A stretch of 64,000 nucleotides of DNA. It comes from Telopea speciosissima. Taxonomy: Eukaryota; Streptophyta; Magnoliopsida; Proteales; Proteaceae. Below the pieces are notes generated by a model. That model was not told the DNA's origin. It did no database searches and saw only the letters and a program-made list of their open reading frames with translations. Both the position numbers and the translations under genes were made by a program. Shown here in pieces: positions 1 through 10,599 of the stretch (its first letter is position 1; each line of letters starts with the position of its first letter). The DNA lies in NCBI RefSeq assembly GCF_018873765.1, contig NW_025317497.1, positions 1 through 64,000 of the forward strand, written 5' to 3'.

Positions 1-260
1 TAGATAATTCATACCCAAGAAGTATTTCAAGAGTCCAAGGTCTTTGATCTCAAACTGTTTAGCCAGATAAGACTTCAATCTGTTCATCTCAGCCACATCA
101 TTCCAAGTTACCACAATGTCATCAACATAGACAATGAGAGTTCTAACTGTACCATTACCTCTCCTGATAAATAAGGTGGGGTCAGCTTGACTCTGATAAT
201 ACCCATTCTTCAGGATGGCTTGTCTAAATCTCTCAAACCAGGCCTTAGGAGACTGCTTGA
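1..260 (-). pseudogene. Copia element O: reverse transcriptase fragment (distal part, off the window edge)
   Basis: The minus-strand translation continues the reverse transcriptase that ends at 10,054. It starts at KQSPKAWFERF and runs through the catalytic YVDDI box (near 131-145) to KYFLGMNY at the window edge. The RNase H part and the 3' LTR of element O must lie to the left. It is separated from its N-terminal half by the Sirevirus-like insertion at 261-10,053. The junction falls inside the conserved ALYGLKQSP stretch, so the two halves are one interrupted gene. Confidence 0.85.
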
Positions 261-1668
261 TGTGAGATAACCTAGAGGGGGGTGAATAGGTTATCACTAG
301 TAAATTTTAAACCTTTTTCGATTTGTCTCCCAATTAAGTGTTTGAAACAAAATAGTAAATAGAAATAATACGAAAATAGGAAGACACAAGATTTATAGTG
401 GTTCGGATAAACCAAGCCTACATCCACTCCTCTCAACCTTGAGAGAATTCCACTAGTAACTTCCTTTCAGTACAGTAGGTGGGAAGAACACCTTTACAAT
501 CTTTTTCACAGGATAAGAGAATCCTAACTCTTTTTCACAGGATAAGAGGATCCTACATACTAATCTAAGTACAGTCTAGATTAATGTAAAAATGCTTTCT
601 TAACTCAAAAGCATAAACAATTGAAAGATAGAAGGTAAGGATTACCTAAGTAAGGAATGTGATATGTATTCCTTGCAAGTGAAGAATGATATATATATGA
701 ATGCTCTATGTAATGCCTTCAACATAATAAAGCTTGAAATATGAATTTGGAGAAGGTCTTTGATGTGTTGAAGTTCTTGTGAATGATGCTTGTAAGAGAT
801 GGACAGACTTCAACAAAGAGAGCTTGAGATTGATGGTTGAATATAGCTCTCACTTGATTTTTAACTCACACAAACAAATCTTCAATGGCTAGTACTTCGG
901 GGGTTTCAAGTGTTGTATTTAGAGTTAAGAAGATGCTCTATTTATATAAAAAATCTGGGTTAACTTTGAGTCACAACGGATTAAAAACGGCTAGTTTTTA
1001 GTCAAACCGGTCGACCACTTTGTGTGCCGGTCGACCTATTTAAGAGAGCTGTTGGAAATATAGCCGTTGGGATCAAAATTACACCAACCGGTCGATCGCC
1101 GGTCGATCGGTTGTGGAATCGATTGGTGTTGGGCGACCGGTTCCCCAACTGGTACGTCCCACTTCAACCTCTATGAATGGCGGTCGATCTGTGTAAGGAC
1201 CAACCGGTCGACCGGTTCTGAAACCGGTTCATAGACAGGGTATTTTTAGTGATTTTTCTCAGTGGGTACTTACAGATATTAAACCCTATTAATACTAAGG
1301 CCATTATAGTATATAATCTAGCCTCCTAAGGTTTCTAAAATGCATGATGTATGCAATGCAATTTTCATTTAACATTATCATGCAGTACATTGTGTGTAAG
1401 TGGTGTGTGTCTACAGTGTTGAGTCTTTGATCTTGAGCTTCATATTGATATCTTCAAAGATGTTCTTCAATCTTCAAAAGATCTTGATTAGATTTTCTTA
1501 TTGAAGAAGCTTCGTTTGGCTTTACAGCATCCTTGATCATCCAAGTTCTTTGATTCTTTGGTTCTGGGCTTTTTGGCTTCTTGACTTCTTGGCTTGATGT
1601 CCAATTTCAAACGGATTTGTTTATTATCATCAAAACCAATGATTGGGGAGGGAAGTGATTACCCAACA
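261..1668 (-). repeat. 3' LTR of element S
   Basis: It begins TGTGAGATAA and ends ACCCAACA on the plus strand, aligns end to end with 8646-10053 and has the same length (1,408 bp). The part near 1000-1240 is dense in CCGGTCGACC-like palindromes and is the CpG-rich part of the LTR. Confidence 0.95.
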
Positions 1669-1940
1669 ATCTCCCCCTTTTTGATGATGACAAACCTTAT
1701 AATTTAACAATAAGACAATGGTATATTTTTTGAAAATATCAAGACAAGAATACATCATCATAAGTATTAAGTATGTAAAATAAGCAAGAATCAATAAATT
1801 GCCATCTATTTTTAAATCATCCACTTTTCTCCCCCTTTTGTCAATAGCAAAAAGGTAAGGGATGAAAAAAGCAACAAGCTCCCCCTGCAGAAAATATTAG
1901 TAGCTAAGTATGAGCATACGTAAGTAAGCTCCCCCTACAA
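1669..1940 (-). promoter_or_regulatory. Polypurine tract array of element S
   Basis: The primary tract is 1670-1682 (plus strand TCTCCCCCTTTTT), directly next to the 3' LTR. Three further AGGGGGAG-like tracts lie at 1826-1839, 1877-1886 and 1927-1936. A polypurine tract primes plus-strand DNA synthesis. Several copies in a row are a reported trait of Sireviruses, which I recall from the family literature. Confidence 0.75.
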
Positions 1941-2131
1941 AAATGCATCAGCGATAATAAGCATATGTATCAAATTAAAACCATAAGCATATAGAGTCAA
2001 CAACATATAAAGGTTGTAAATGTAGGAGTGCAGGAGTAAAAGAAATGCATAGTCTAAGCTATTACAAACCAAAAGTTCCAAAGTTAACTTGTCAGAAAAT
2101 CAAAGTTTTAAAGTTTGAAGGTAAAAGGAGA

Positions 2132-3229
2132 CTAAGCATCAGGAGCATCTGGAACAGTAGGAATGTTGAAGTGTTGAGTGATACGGCCAAGTTGAAGAAT
2201 CATGGAGTTCATCTTGTCATCCATTGAGTTAAGCCGTTCAGTAGTTGTCTTCATGTAGTTCAGCATCATCTGGTGATCAGAAGCAGAGGAGGATCCTTCT
2301 GGCGGAATGTAGTCCTCATCATCACTCTTATCATAGTCTTCTTCTTCAGTTGCAAATGCATTGGATTTCCTTCTGCGAGTCTTAGGAACAGGAACAACAG
2401 GAGGAGCAATGGACAAGTTCATCTTCTTGATGGTTATAGCATCAATGTTACATGGCTTATCTTCAGGAATCTCATTAGAACAGTCAATTTGGAAGTGATA
2501 GAAAATAGTAGTAAGAGTCCTACCATATGGAAGACTGTCTTGGGAAACTCTTTTGGAAGCAGTCTCCATCACCCTCATCATGAGATATGGAAGGCTAATT
2601 TGGTTTCGAGTAACCAAACACCAGGCAAGGTATGCCTCAAATGGTTTCACTGCATCCCTATGGCCTCCTTTGGGTAAAAGATTGTAGGAGTTGATGAGAC
2701 TCACCCTAGGAATATCTTGAAGTTGGACAGCCTTGACCTTTTGGGAATTTCCATCATAATTTTGCATGATTTTGCCGTAGACTTCAGCCTCATTCATGAA
2801 ATCATCATAATTCTGTTTGGTCTTGAGATACTTGAACTCACCATAAGCCCTAATATTCAAAATATCTTCCAAATCTTCCATATTGAAAGAGATGGGAATG
2901 TCATTGACTAGAGATTTGATTCTCAAGTCTCCATCTTGGCCTTCAACTTCCAAGTTGCAATAAAAATACTTTACCAAAGCAGAATAACAGAAATTATTAT
3001 GGTAAAGTACAGAATCCCATCTAAGAAAAGTGTAGTATTCTGAGATATTACCAGTTTGGAGTTCTCCAGTCCTCACATGGCGTTCTTGGATCACTTTCCT
3101 TTCTAAATACTTGGGCCAAAACAGAGAGGCTTCAAGAGATGAGAAGAGAGACTCATTGTAAGCCCTAGTCTTCCCTTTATTTGCTGTGGTCTTTCTCTTC
3201 TTGCTTGGAGCACCATCCTTTGGAGCCAT
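2132..3229 (-). CDS. Extra ORF of element S in the env-like position, 365 aa, intact
   Basis: This is an uninterrupted frame on the same strand as gag-pol, between RNase H and the 3' LTR. The first ATG gives MAPKDGAPSKKRK. The frame stays open further upstream, but without an ATG. The N-terminus is lysine/arginine rich (nuclear-localisation-like). The middle is a globular region of about 230 residues with no motif I can name securely. The C-terminal third has a basic patch (RRRKS), an acidic run (EEEDYDKSDDEDY) and an amphipathic stretch that may form a coiled coil. No signal peptide or membrane segment is visible, so it does not look like an envelope glycoprotein. Some Sireviruses carry an ORF at this position. 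It resembles plant proteins annotated only as 'putative plant transposon protein', which I recall without certainty. Its intactness contrasts with the broken gag and pol. Confidence 0.7.
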   Translation of the reverse strand: MAPKDGAPSKKRKTTANKGKTRAYNESLFSSLEASLFWPKYLERKVIQERHVRTGELQTGNISEYYTFLRWDSVLYHNNFCYSALVKYFYCNLEVEGQDGDLRIKSLVNDIPISFNMEDLEDILNIRAYGEFKYLKTKQNYDDFMNEAEVYGKIMQNYDGNSQKVKAVQLQDIPRVSLINSYNLLPKGGHRDAVKPFEAYLAWCLVTRNQISLPYLMMRVMETASKRVSQDSLPYGRTLTTIFYHFQIDCSNEIPEDKPCNIDAITIKKMNLSIAPPVVPVPKTRRRKSNAFATEEEDYDKSDDEDYIPPEGSSSASDHQMMLNYMKTTTERLNSMDDKMNSMILQLGRITQHFNIPTVPDAPDA

Positions 3230-3626
3230 TGATGGAGAAAAAGAGGTTTTTGAAGGAAGAGGATGAGATTGAAGTGAAATGGGGCAAAGAATCAAGGGGT
3301 TTTATAAAGGTTTTGCCCTAGAAGGTTCGTCCAAGGGTTTTGGAGTAAAAAGGCACGAAAAAGAAATGAAGAGAAGTAAAGAAAAGACCTCTCGGTTTCC
3401 CTTAAAAACGTGATTTTTAGCGATCCGGTCAACCGGTACGATTGAACCGGTCAACCGATTGGGGCAGAAATCCTATATTTTTGAATTTTTGGAATAGAGA
3501 CTGATTTTTCAGTCAAATAGGAGTATTTTTTAGACCTTTAATTCAACAAGGATTGCAGATGCCCAACTCACGTCAAAGCGTGTAGAAAAACTCTTTCGGT
3601 AGAGGTTTGGTGAAAATGTCCGCGAC

Positions 3627-6583
3627 TTATCTTGCAGTGTCAATATGTTCAAGGACAATTTCGCCCTTTTGAGCAGTGTCACGAAGGAAATGGTGACGGA
3701 TGTCGATGTGCTTGGCTCGGGAATGAAGAATTGGATTTTTGCTGAGATTTATAGCACTTGTACTATCACACATGATTTTTGAGGTTTCAAAATAAATACC
3801 GTAATCAGTGAGAGTTTGGCGCATCCAGAGAATTTGAGCACAACACCTACCTGTTGCAATATATTCAGCTTCAGTAGTAGAGAGTGCGGCGTAATTTTGT
3901 TTCTTACTAAACCAATAAACAAGACATGATCCAAGGAAGTGGCAAGTTCCACTTGTGCTCTTGCGATCAAGATGACAACCAGCAAAATCAGGGTCAGAAA
4001 AGCTAAGTAATTCAAAATTGTTGTTCATAGGATACCATAATCCTACATTAATAGTGTTTTTCAAATATTTGAATATTTTTTTGACTGCACTAGCATGAGA
4101 TTGCATAGAGCTAGCTTGGAATCTAGCACAGGCACAAACACTAAACATAATGTCAGGTCTACTTGCAGTTAAGTAAGCAAGCTGCCAATCATACCTCGAT
4201 ATCGAGTGGGATCAAAAGAAGTTCCATTCTCATCTTTTGATAAACTTAGAGAAGTACTCATAGGAGTGCAAGAAGCTTTCTGAGTATTTATATCAAATTT
4301 CTTCAATAATTCCTTAATATATTTAGACTGATTAATAAAAATCCCATTTTCAGTTTGTTTAATTTGAAGTCCTAAAAAGAAATTCAATTCACCCATTAAA
4401 CTCATTTCAAATTCATTTTTCATGCAATTACTAAATTCAATGCATAAAGATTCATCAGTAGCACCAAAAATGATATCGTCGACATATATTTGAACAATGA
4501 TTAAATGTGAATCTTTGTGCTTAACAAACAAAGTTGTGTCTACTTTACCAATAATATAATCATGCTCAATAAGAAATTTCTTTAATCTATCATACCAGGC
4601 TCTAGGTACTTGTTTAAGTCCATATAAAGCCTTCTTGAGTTTATAAACATGATTAGACAAAGTAGAGTTTTCAAATCCAGGAGGTTGTGAAACAAAAACT
4701 TCTTCAGTTATAAAACCATTTAAGAATGCATTTTTTACATCCATTTGATAAAGTTTGAAGTTCTTATGACAAGCAAATGCTAACAACATTCTTATAGCTT
4801 CTAATCTAGCTACAGGAGCAGAAGTTTCATCAAAATCAATTCCTTCCTGCTGATTATAGCCTTGAGTGACTAGTCTTGCCTTGTTTCTCACAACAATTCC
4901 ATTTTCATCAAGTTTATTTCTGAAAACCCATCTTGTTTCAATGATGGATTTATTTTTAGGTTTTGAAACAAGTTCCCAAACATCATTTCTTTCGAATTGA
5001 TGTAATTCCTCTTGCATAGCCAGAATCCAATCATTATCTAGCAGTGCTTCCTTTATGTTCTTAGGTTCAATCATAGACAAGAAAGCAGCAAAATCACAAG
5101 TATTTTGGATTTTAGATCTAGTTTGAATACCTTTCTCAATATTCCCAATTATTTGGTCCAAGGGGTGATGCCTTACAGGTCTTATGTCTTTAGGAAGTCC
5201 AGTTGACTCTTCTAAAGGGGTATCTTTGATGGAATCATCTAGAGAGATGGTCTCAACTCTCTTTTTAATCTCGGATAATGTATCCTCATCATCATCAACC
5301 AATGGTTTATTTTTCTGTCTTTGGGAAGTGAAACATCAAATTTGACATTTATGGATTATTCCACAATTAAGGTCTTTTTATTAAATACTCTATAAGCTCT
5401 GCTATTGCCAGAGTATCCAAGAAAAATACCTTCCTCAGATTTTTCTTCAAATTTTCCTTTGGGATCTTTGGTATTCAAGACAAAGCATTTACATCCAAAA
5501 ATTTGAAAGTAGTCAACCTTGGGATTCTTTTCAAAATACAATTCATACGGAGTTTTAGACAAAATCCTTCGGAATAACACACGATTCAAAACATAGCAAG
5601 CAATATTTACCGCTTCAGCCCAAAAATATTTTGGTAAAGAATATTCACTAAGCATGGTCCGGGCAGTCTCTTGAAGAGATCTATTTTTCCTTTCAACAAC
5701 CCCATTAGATTGAGGAGTTCTAGGAGCTGAGAAGTTGTGTGTGATACCTTCATCATCACAGAATTTTCCAAATTGGTTTGAGTTGTTAAATTCACCACCA
5801 TGATCACTTCTTATAGTGGTGACCAAATATCCCTTTTGATTTTGTATCTTCTTGCATAGTGTTGCAAATTCATTGAAAGCATCATTTTTGTGTCTAAGAA
5901 ATAAGGTCCAAGTATATCTAGAATAGTCATCAACAATCACAAATGTATATACTTTTCCACTCAAGCTTGGAGTAGGAATAGGACCAAACAAGTCTAAATG
6001 AAGTAATTCAAGGGGTCTACTTGTAGATACAATATTCTTAGATTTATGAGAAACTCTTGCTTGTTTCCCTTTTTGACAAGCATCACAAAAATAGTTTTTG
6101 TCAAATTTGAGTTTAGGCAAGTTTCTAACAAGATCTTTTGATGCAATGGATTCTATCAACTTAACATTTATATGACCAAGCTTTCTATGCCAAATATTTG
6201 GTTTTTCATGTGAAATCAAACATGTAATACTAAGACTAGCTTCATCAATAATACAAGTATATATATTGTTATTTCTAGTTCCTTTCAATATGATTTCATC
6301 ATTAGCATCCATAACTAAACAATGTGAAACATTAAAGTTTACTTTAAAGTTGACTTACACTAAGTAAATTGTAAGCAAGTTTGTTTACCAAACAAACATT
6401 TGAAATAGTAGTACCTCCAATATTTATGTTTCCGATACCAACAATTTTTCCTTTGCCATTATCTCCAAAAGTTACCCATCCACCATCATATTTTCTTAGT
6501 TTTGTAAAAAGTTTTTCATTTGATGTCATATGCTTGGAGCATCCACTATCAATGTACCATTCAATTTGATTTTTGCTCTTCAA
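3627..6583 (-). pseudogene. Element S pol (protease, integrase, RT, RNase H), frameshifted
   Basis: Four blocks in three different frames make one decayed polyprotein. Protease is at 6583-6344, with the active-site motif IDSGCSKHMT. Integrase is at 6312-5356, with an H-H-C-C zinc-binding region, the LHLDLFGP and RSDHGGEF aspartates and the glutamate of NGVVERKNR. Reverse transcriptase is at 5302-4169, with YVDDIIFG. RNase H is at 4148-3627, with the STTEAEY and DSTSAINLSKNP motifs. Frame changes occur between the blocks, so no full polyprotein can be made. The catalytic residues I can see are retained, which suggests recent decay. Confidence 0.9.
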
Positions 6584-6602
6584 GCATACCTACAAAATAA
6601 GA

Positions 6603-8601
6603 TTAAACATACATTGGCCCCCACATTCTTATGGGTCCATTGTGGTTAGGATCAAGGGTTCCTTTGGGTACCCATAGTCTCTTAGTAGAGTAGTTCATGG
6701 AGTAAAGGTTCCTTGGGGATTGTCCATAGCTACTTGAGGATGATCTGGATTGTGCTGTAAATTTTTGAGTTTTTGGTTTTTGATATCTAGGATAGATATT
6801 CAAGGGAGATGGTGTCATCTTTTGACTATCAAAAGACTTTTGAGATCTCCTTCTTCTTTAAGGAATATATGATTCATAATATCTTGGGTAGTAAGGCTTG
6901 TATGACCTATGGTTTGGGTGAGGTCTATAGTTTCTTTCCATAAAATATGGAGCTTGTGGTCTATAGTATTGCCTTTGTGGCTCTTGGGGAACAAATTTCC
7001 TTTGTGACCTATACCTTTTGTGATAGGTATATTGGAAGGCATGATTCTTTGGTTTTCCATGATTTTGTTTTCTTTTTTGGTTTCTAGAAGAGGGTACTTG
7101 AGAATTTGAAGTTTGACCTTGGCTTGCTTCTTTTGGATGTACCATCTTACTCTTTCCTTTGGCTTGTTGTGGGATTCTCCCATCATAGCCTAGACCTTCC
7201 TTATCAAGAGGGGTCTTTTGTGGTGTACCAAGAAAAGAGCATCTAAGGATTTTTGTCCCTTGGTAAAGGTGAGCAAAGCCGACTTCAAATTTTCTTTTTC
7301 TTCTTCAAGTTTAGCAATGTAATCATGTAGACTGTCTACTTTATTATGAAGGCTAATAACTTCTTTCTCTAATGTAGAGTTGGAAGCCTCAAGCTTTTGG
7401 CTTGCCTTATAGAGAGCTTCAAAGCCTCTCTCTATATCATCTTCATCTATATCATTTGTATCAATATCATCAATTGAATTGCTATTTGAACTAAAAAAGT
7501 CGGAATTTACCTCTAATTCATTTTCTCTTTCATGAGCCATTAGTGCTAGGTTTGTGGTTTCTTCTTCGGATTGATCATCTTCTTGTTCTTCATCCGAATC
7601 CCATGATATTCAGTGACGTAGGCTTTCTTCTTATTTTGACCCTTTGGACACTCAGTTTTGAAGTGACCAGGCTTTCTGCATTCATAACAAACTATATCTT
7701 TTCTGTTAGAAAAAGAGGGTTTATCCTTAGAGATGTATTTACCTTTGTTCTCTCTTGATGTCTGTTCTTTGTTGAAGAACTTTCTTCCTTTCCTTTTGAG
7801 GAATTTTTTAAAGTTCTTGGTGATTAGAGACATCTCCTTTTCTGATATACTTAGATTTTCATCTTCATCGCTTTCATCATCAGAAGAGTTTGCAGCTTTA
7901 AGTGCAACAGTCTTTTTCCTTGGTTCTTTCGTCTCTGCCCACTTGTCATCTTCATTTAACTCAACTTCATGAGTTAGGAAAGACCCCATAAGCTCATCCA
8001 TACTGACCATGTTCAGATTCTTTGATTCTTTTATGGCTGTTACTTTTGGTCTCCATTTGGGAGGAAGTGACCTGAGAATCTTTCGCACATTTTCAGACTT
8101 GGTGTAGGTCTTTCCTAAGCCCTTCAACTTGTTTATGATGTTAGTAAACCTCAAAAACATATCAGCAATAGTTTCATTTTCTAACATCTTGAATAATTCA
8201 TATTCAGTGACAAGCTTATCAATTTTTTATTCTTTTACTTGTGTTGTTCCTTCATAGGAAACGACAAGAGTATCCCAAATCTCTTTAGCAGACTCACACA
8301 TAGTTATTTTATCAAATTCAGATTCGCTTAATGCATATTGCAAAAAAGTAATAGCTTTAAAGTTGTGTTGAATTTTCTCCTTTTCAACTGGAGATAATTC
8401 GTTAGTGGTTTTGGATACATTCTCATCACCAACATTCTTGGTGAAAGTATATGGTCTATTTTCAATGACATGCCAAATATCCAAGTTGTGTGCACATGTA
8501 AAGTTCTTAAATCTAATTCTCCAATATGCAAAGTTATCACCATTAAACAGTGGAGGTCTCGAGACATTTAGTCTTTCGAGTGCATTGTAATGTGCTGCCA
8601 T
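6603..8601 (-). pseudogene. Element S gag, with nonsense codon and frameshifts
   Basis: The ATG at 8601 starts a copia gag of the UBN2 type (RPPLFNGDNFAYWRIRFKNF near the N-terminus). One in-frame stop at 8224-8226 separates 8601-8227 from 8187-7546; both are in the same frame and are otherwise continuous. A CCHC zinc knuckle (CYECRKPGHFKTEC) lies near 7690-7650. A frame change leads into 7540-7190, a leucine/glutamate-rich heptad region that should form a coiled coil. Further frame changes at 7186-6603 cover a proline/tyrosine-rich linker. A coiled-coil C-terminal gag region is typical of Sireviruses. Confidence 0.87.
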
Positions 8602-8630
8602 GGATCTTTAGTCTCTGTGTATTGAGCTCC

Positions 8631-8643
8631 CGCTCTAATACCA
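8631..8643 (-). promoter_or_regulatory. Primer-binding site of element S
   Basis: The minus strand reads TGGTATTAGAGCG two bases inside the 5' LTR. It differs by one base from the usual copia site TGGTATCAGAGC, which pairs with the 3' end of initiator Met tRNA. Confidence 0.85.
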
Positions 8644-8645
8644 AT

Positions 8646-10053
8646 TGTGAGACAACCTAGAGGGGGGTGAAGAGGTTATCACTAGTGAATTTTAAACCTT
8701 TTTTGATTTGTCTCCCAATTAAGTGTTTGAAATAAAATAGTAAATAGAAATAATGCGGAAATAGGAAGACACAAGATTTATAGTGGTTCGGATAAACCAA
8801 GCCTACATCCACTCCTCTCAACCTTGAGAGAATTCCACTAGTAACTTCCTTTCAGTACAGTAGGTAGGAGGAACACCTTTACAATCTTTTTCACAGGATA
8901 AGAGAATCCTAACTCTTTTTCACAGGATAAGAGGATCCTACATACTAATCTAAATACAGTCTAGATTAATGTAAAAATGCTTTCTTAACTCAAAAGCATA
9001 AACAATTGAAAGATAGAAGGTAAGGATTACCTAGGCAAGGAATGTGACATGTATTCCTTACAAGTGAAGAATGATATGTATATGAATGCTCTATGTAATG
9101 CCTTCAACATAATAAAGCTTGAAATATAAATTTGGAGAAGGTCTTTGATGTGTTGAAGTTCCCTTGAATGATGCTTGTAAGAGATGGCCAGACTTCAACA
9201 AAGAGAGCTTGAGATTGATGGTTGAATATAGCTCTCACTTGATTTATAACTTACACAAACAAATCTTCAATGGCTAGTACTTGGGGGGTTTCAAGTGTTG
9301 TATTTAGAGTTAAGAAGATGCTCTATTTATATAAAAAATCTGGGTTAAGTTTGAGTCACAACGGATTAAAAACGGCTAGTTTTTAGTCAAACCGGTTGAC
9401 CACTTTGTGTGCCGGTCGACCTCTTTAAGAGAGCCATTGGAAATATAGCCGTTGGGATCAAAATTACACCAACCGGTCGATCGCCGGTCGACACGTTGTG
9501 GAACCGGTTGGTGTTGGGCGACCGGTTCCCCAACTGGTACGTCCTACTTCAGCCTCTATGAATGGCGGTCGATCTGTGTAAGGATCAACTGGTCGACCGG
9601 TTCTGAAACCGGTTCACAAACAGGGTATTTTCAGTGATTTTTCTCAGTGGGTACTTACAGATATTAAACCCTATTAATACTAAGGCCATTATGGTATATA
9701 ATCTAGCCTCCTAAGGTTTCTAAAATGCATGATGTATGCAATGCAATTTTCATTTAACATTATCATGCAGTACATTGTATGTAAGTGGTGTGTGTCTACA
9801 GGGTTGAGTCTTTGATCTTGAGCTTCATATTGACATCTTCAAAGATGTTCTTCAATCTTCAAAAGATCTTGATTAGATCTTCTTATTGAAGAAGCTTCTT
9901 TTGGCTTTACAGCATCTTTGATCATCCAAGTTCTTTGATTCTTTGGTTCTGGGCTTCTTGGCTTCTTGACTTCTTGGCTTGATGTCCAATTTCAAACGGA
10001 TTTGTTTGTTATCATCAAAACCAATGATTGGGGAGGAAAGTGATTACCCAACA
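8646..10053 (-). repeat. 5' LTR of element S
   Basis: It matches 261-1668 over the full 1,408 bp with scattered substitutions. Several are C/T or G/A changes, for example GGTCGACC versus GGTTGACC, as expected from decay of methylated cytosines. Its outer edge (…ACCCAACA) abuts the RT codons of element O. Confidence 0.95.
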
Positions 10054-10599
10054 ATGAGGCCGTAAAGAGCTTTCTTCAAGAGGCACACTTTCCCTTCAGC
10101 TGAGGGACACTTAAAACCAGGTGGGGGCTGCATGTATACTTCTTCTACTAAGTCTCCATGAAGAAATGCATTCTTCACATCTAACTGGTACATAGGCCAA
10201 TCTTTATTAGCTGCTACTGACAGAAGAACTCTGATTGAGTTATGCTTGGCTACAGGGGTAGAGGTCTCGTGGTAGTCAATACCATATACTTGACTATACC
10301 CTTTTGCAACTAGCCGAGCTTTGTATCTTTCCACTGTACCACCTGATCTATACTTGATGGTATAAACCCATCTGCATCCAACTAGAATTCTCCCCTTGGG
10401 AAGATCAACCAGTGTCCAAGTCTTGTTCTTCTCTAGAGCCACCATTTCCTCAGACATTGTTTGCATCCACTTGGGATCGGATAAGGCCTATGTAACATTT
10501 TTGGGAATGAAAGAAGACTCAAGAGCAGTGGAAAAGGCAATACCTGTAAGAGAAATAGATTCATATGGAACATACTGGGCTATGGGGTTAGTACAGGCT
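10054..10599 (-). pseudogene. Copia element O: reverse transcriptase, N-terminal part
   Basis: The minus strand reads the start of the copia RT domain: [14 protein letters not shown], then [31 protein letters not shown] and YMQPPPGF, ending at KKALYGL where the Sirevirus-like element interrupts it. Upstream, up to 10,599, is the linker before RT. The SDF2 retrocopy is inserted in that linker. Element O therefore carries two independent insertions within about 550 bp of coding sequence. Confidence 0.88.
10586..10599. repeat. Target-site duplication of the SDF2 retrocopy (left)
   Basis: GGTTAGTACAGGCT occurs here and again at 11,915-11,928, exactly flanking the retrocopy. A perfect 14-bp direct repeat is typical of LINE-mediated integration. 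Confidence 0.92.

Larger units (their letters stand above)
261..10053 (-). mobile_element. Sirevirus-like Ty1/copia retrotransposon (element S)
   Basis: This is a full-length element bounded by two 1,408-bp LTRs that begin TG and end CA on the plus strand. It has a primer-binding site next to the right (5') LTR and polypurine tracts next to the left (3') LTR. The minus-strand order is gag with coiled coil, protease, integrase, reverse transcriptase, RNase H, then an extra ORF. That order, the long LTRs, repeated polypurine tracts and coiled-coil gag fit the Sirevirus group of copia. The element interrupts the RT of element O. The flanking duplication is imperfect (minus strand TCAT versus TCAA). 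By eye the LTRs differ at only a few percent of positions, suggesting a fairly recent insertion, although gag-pol is already broken. Confidence 0.93.
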
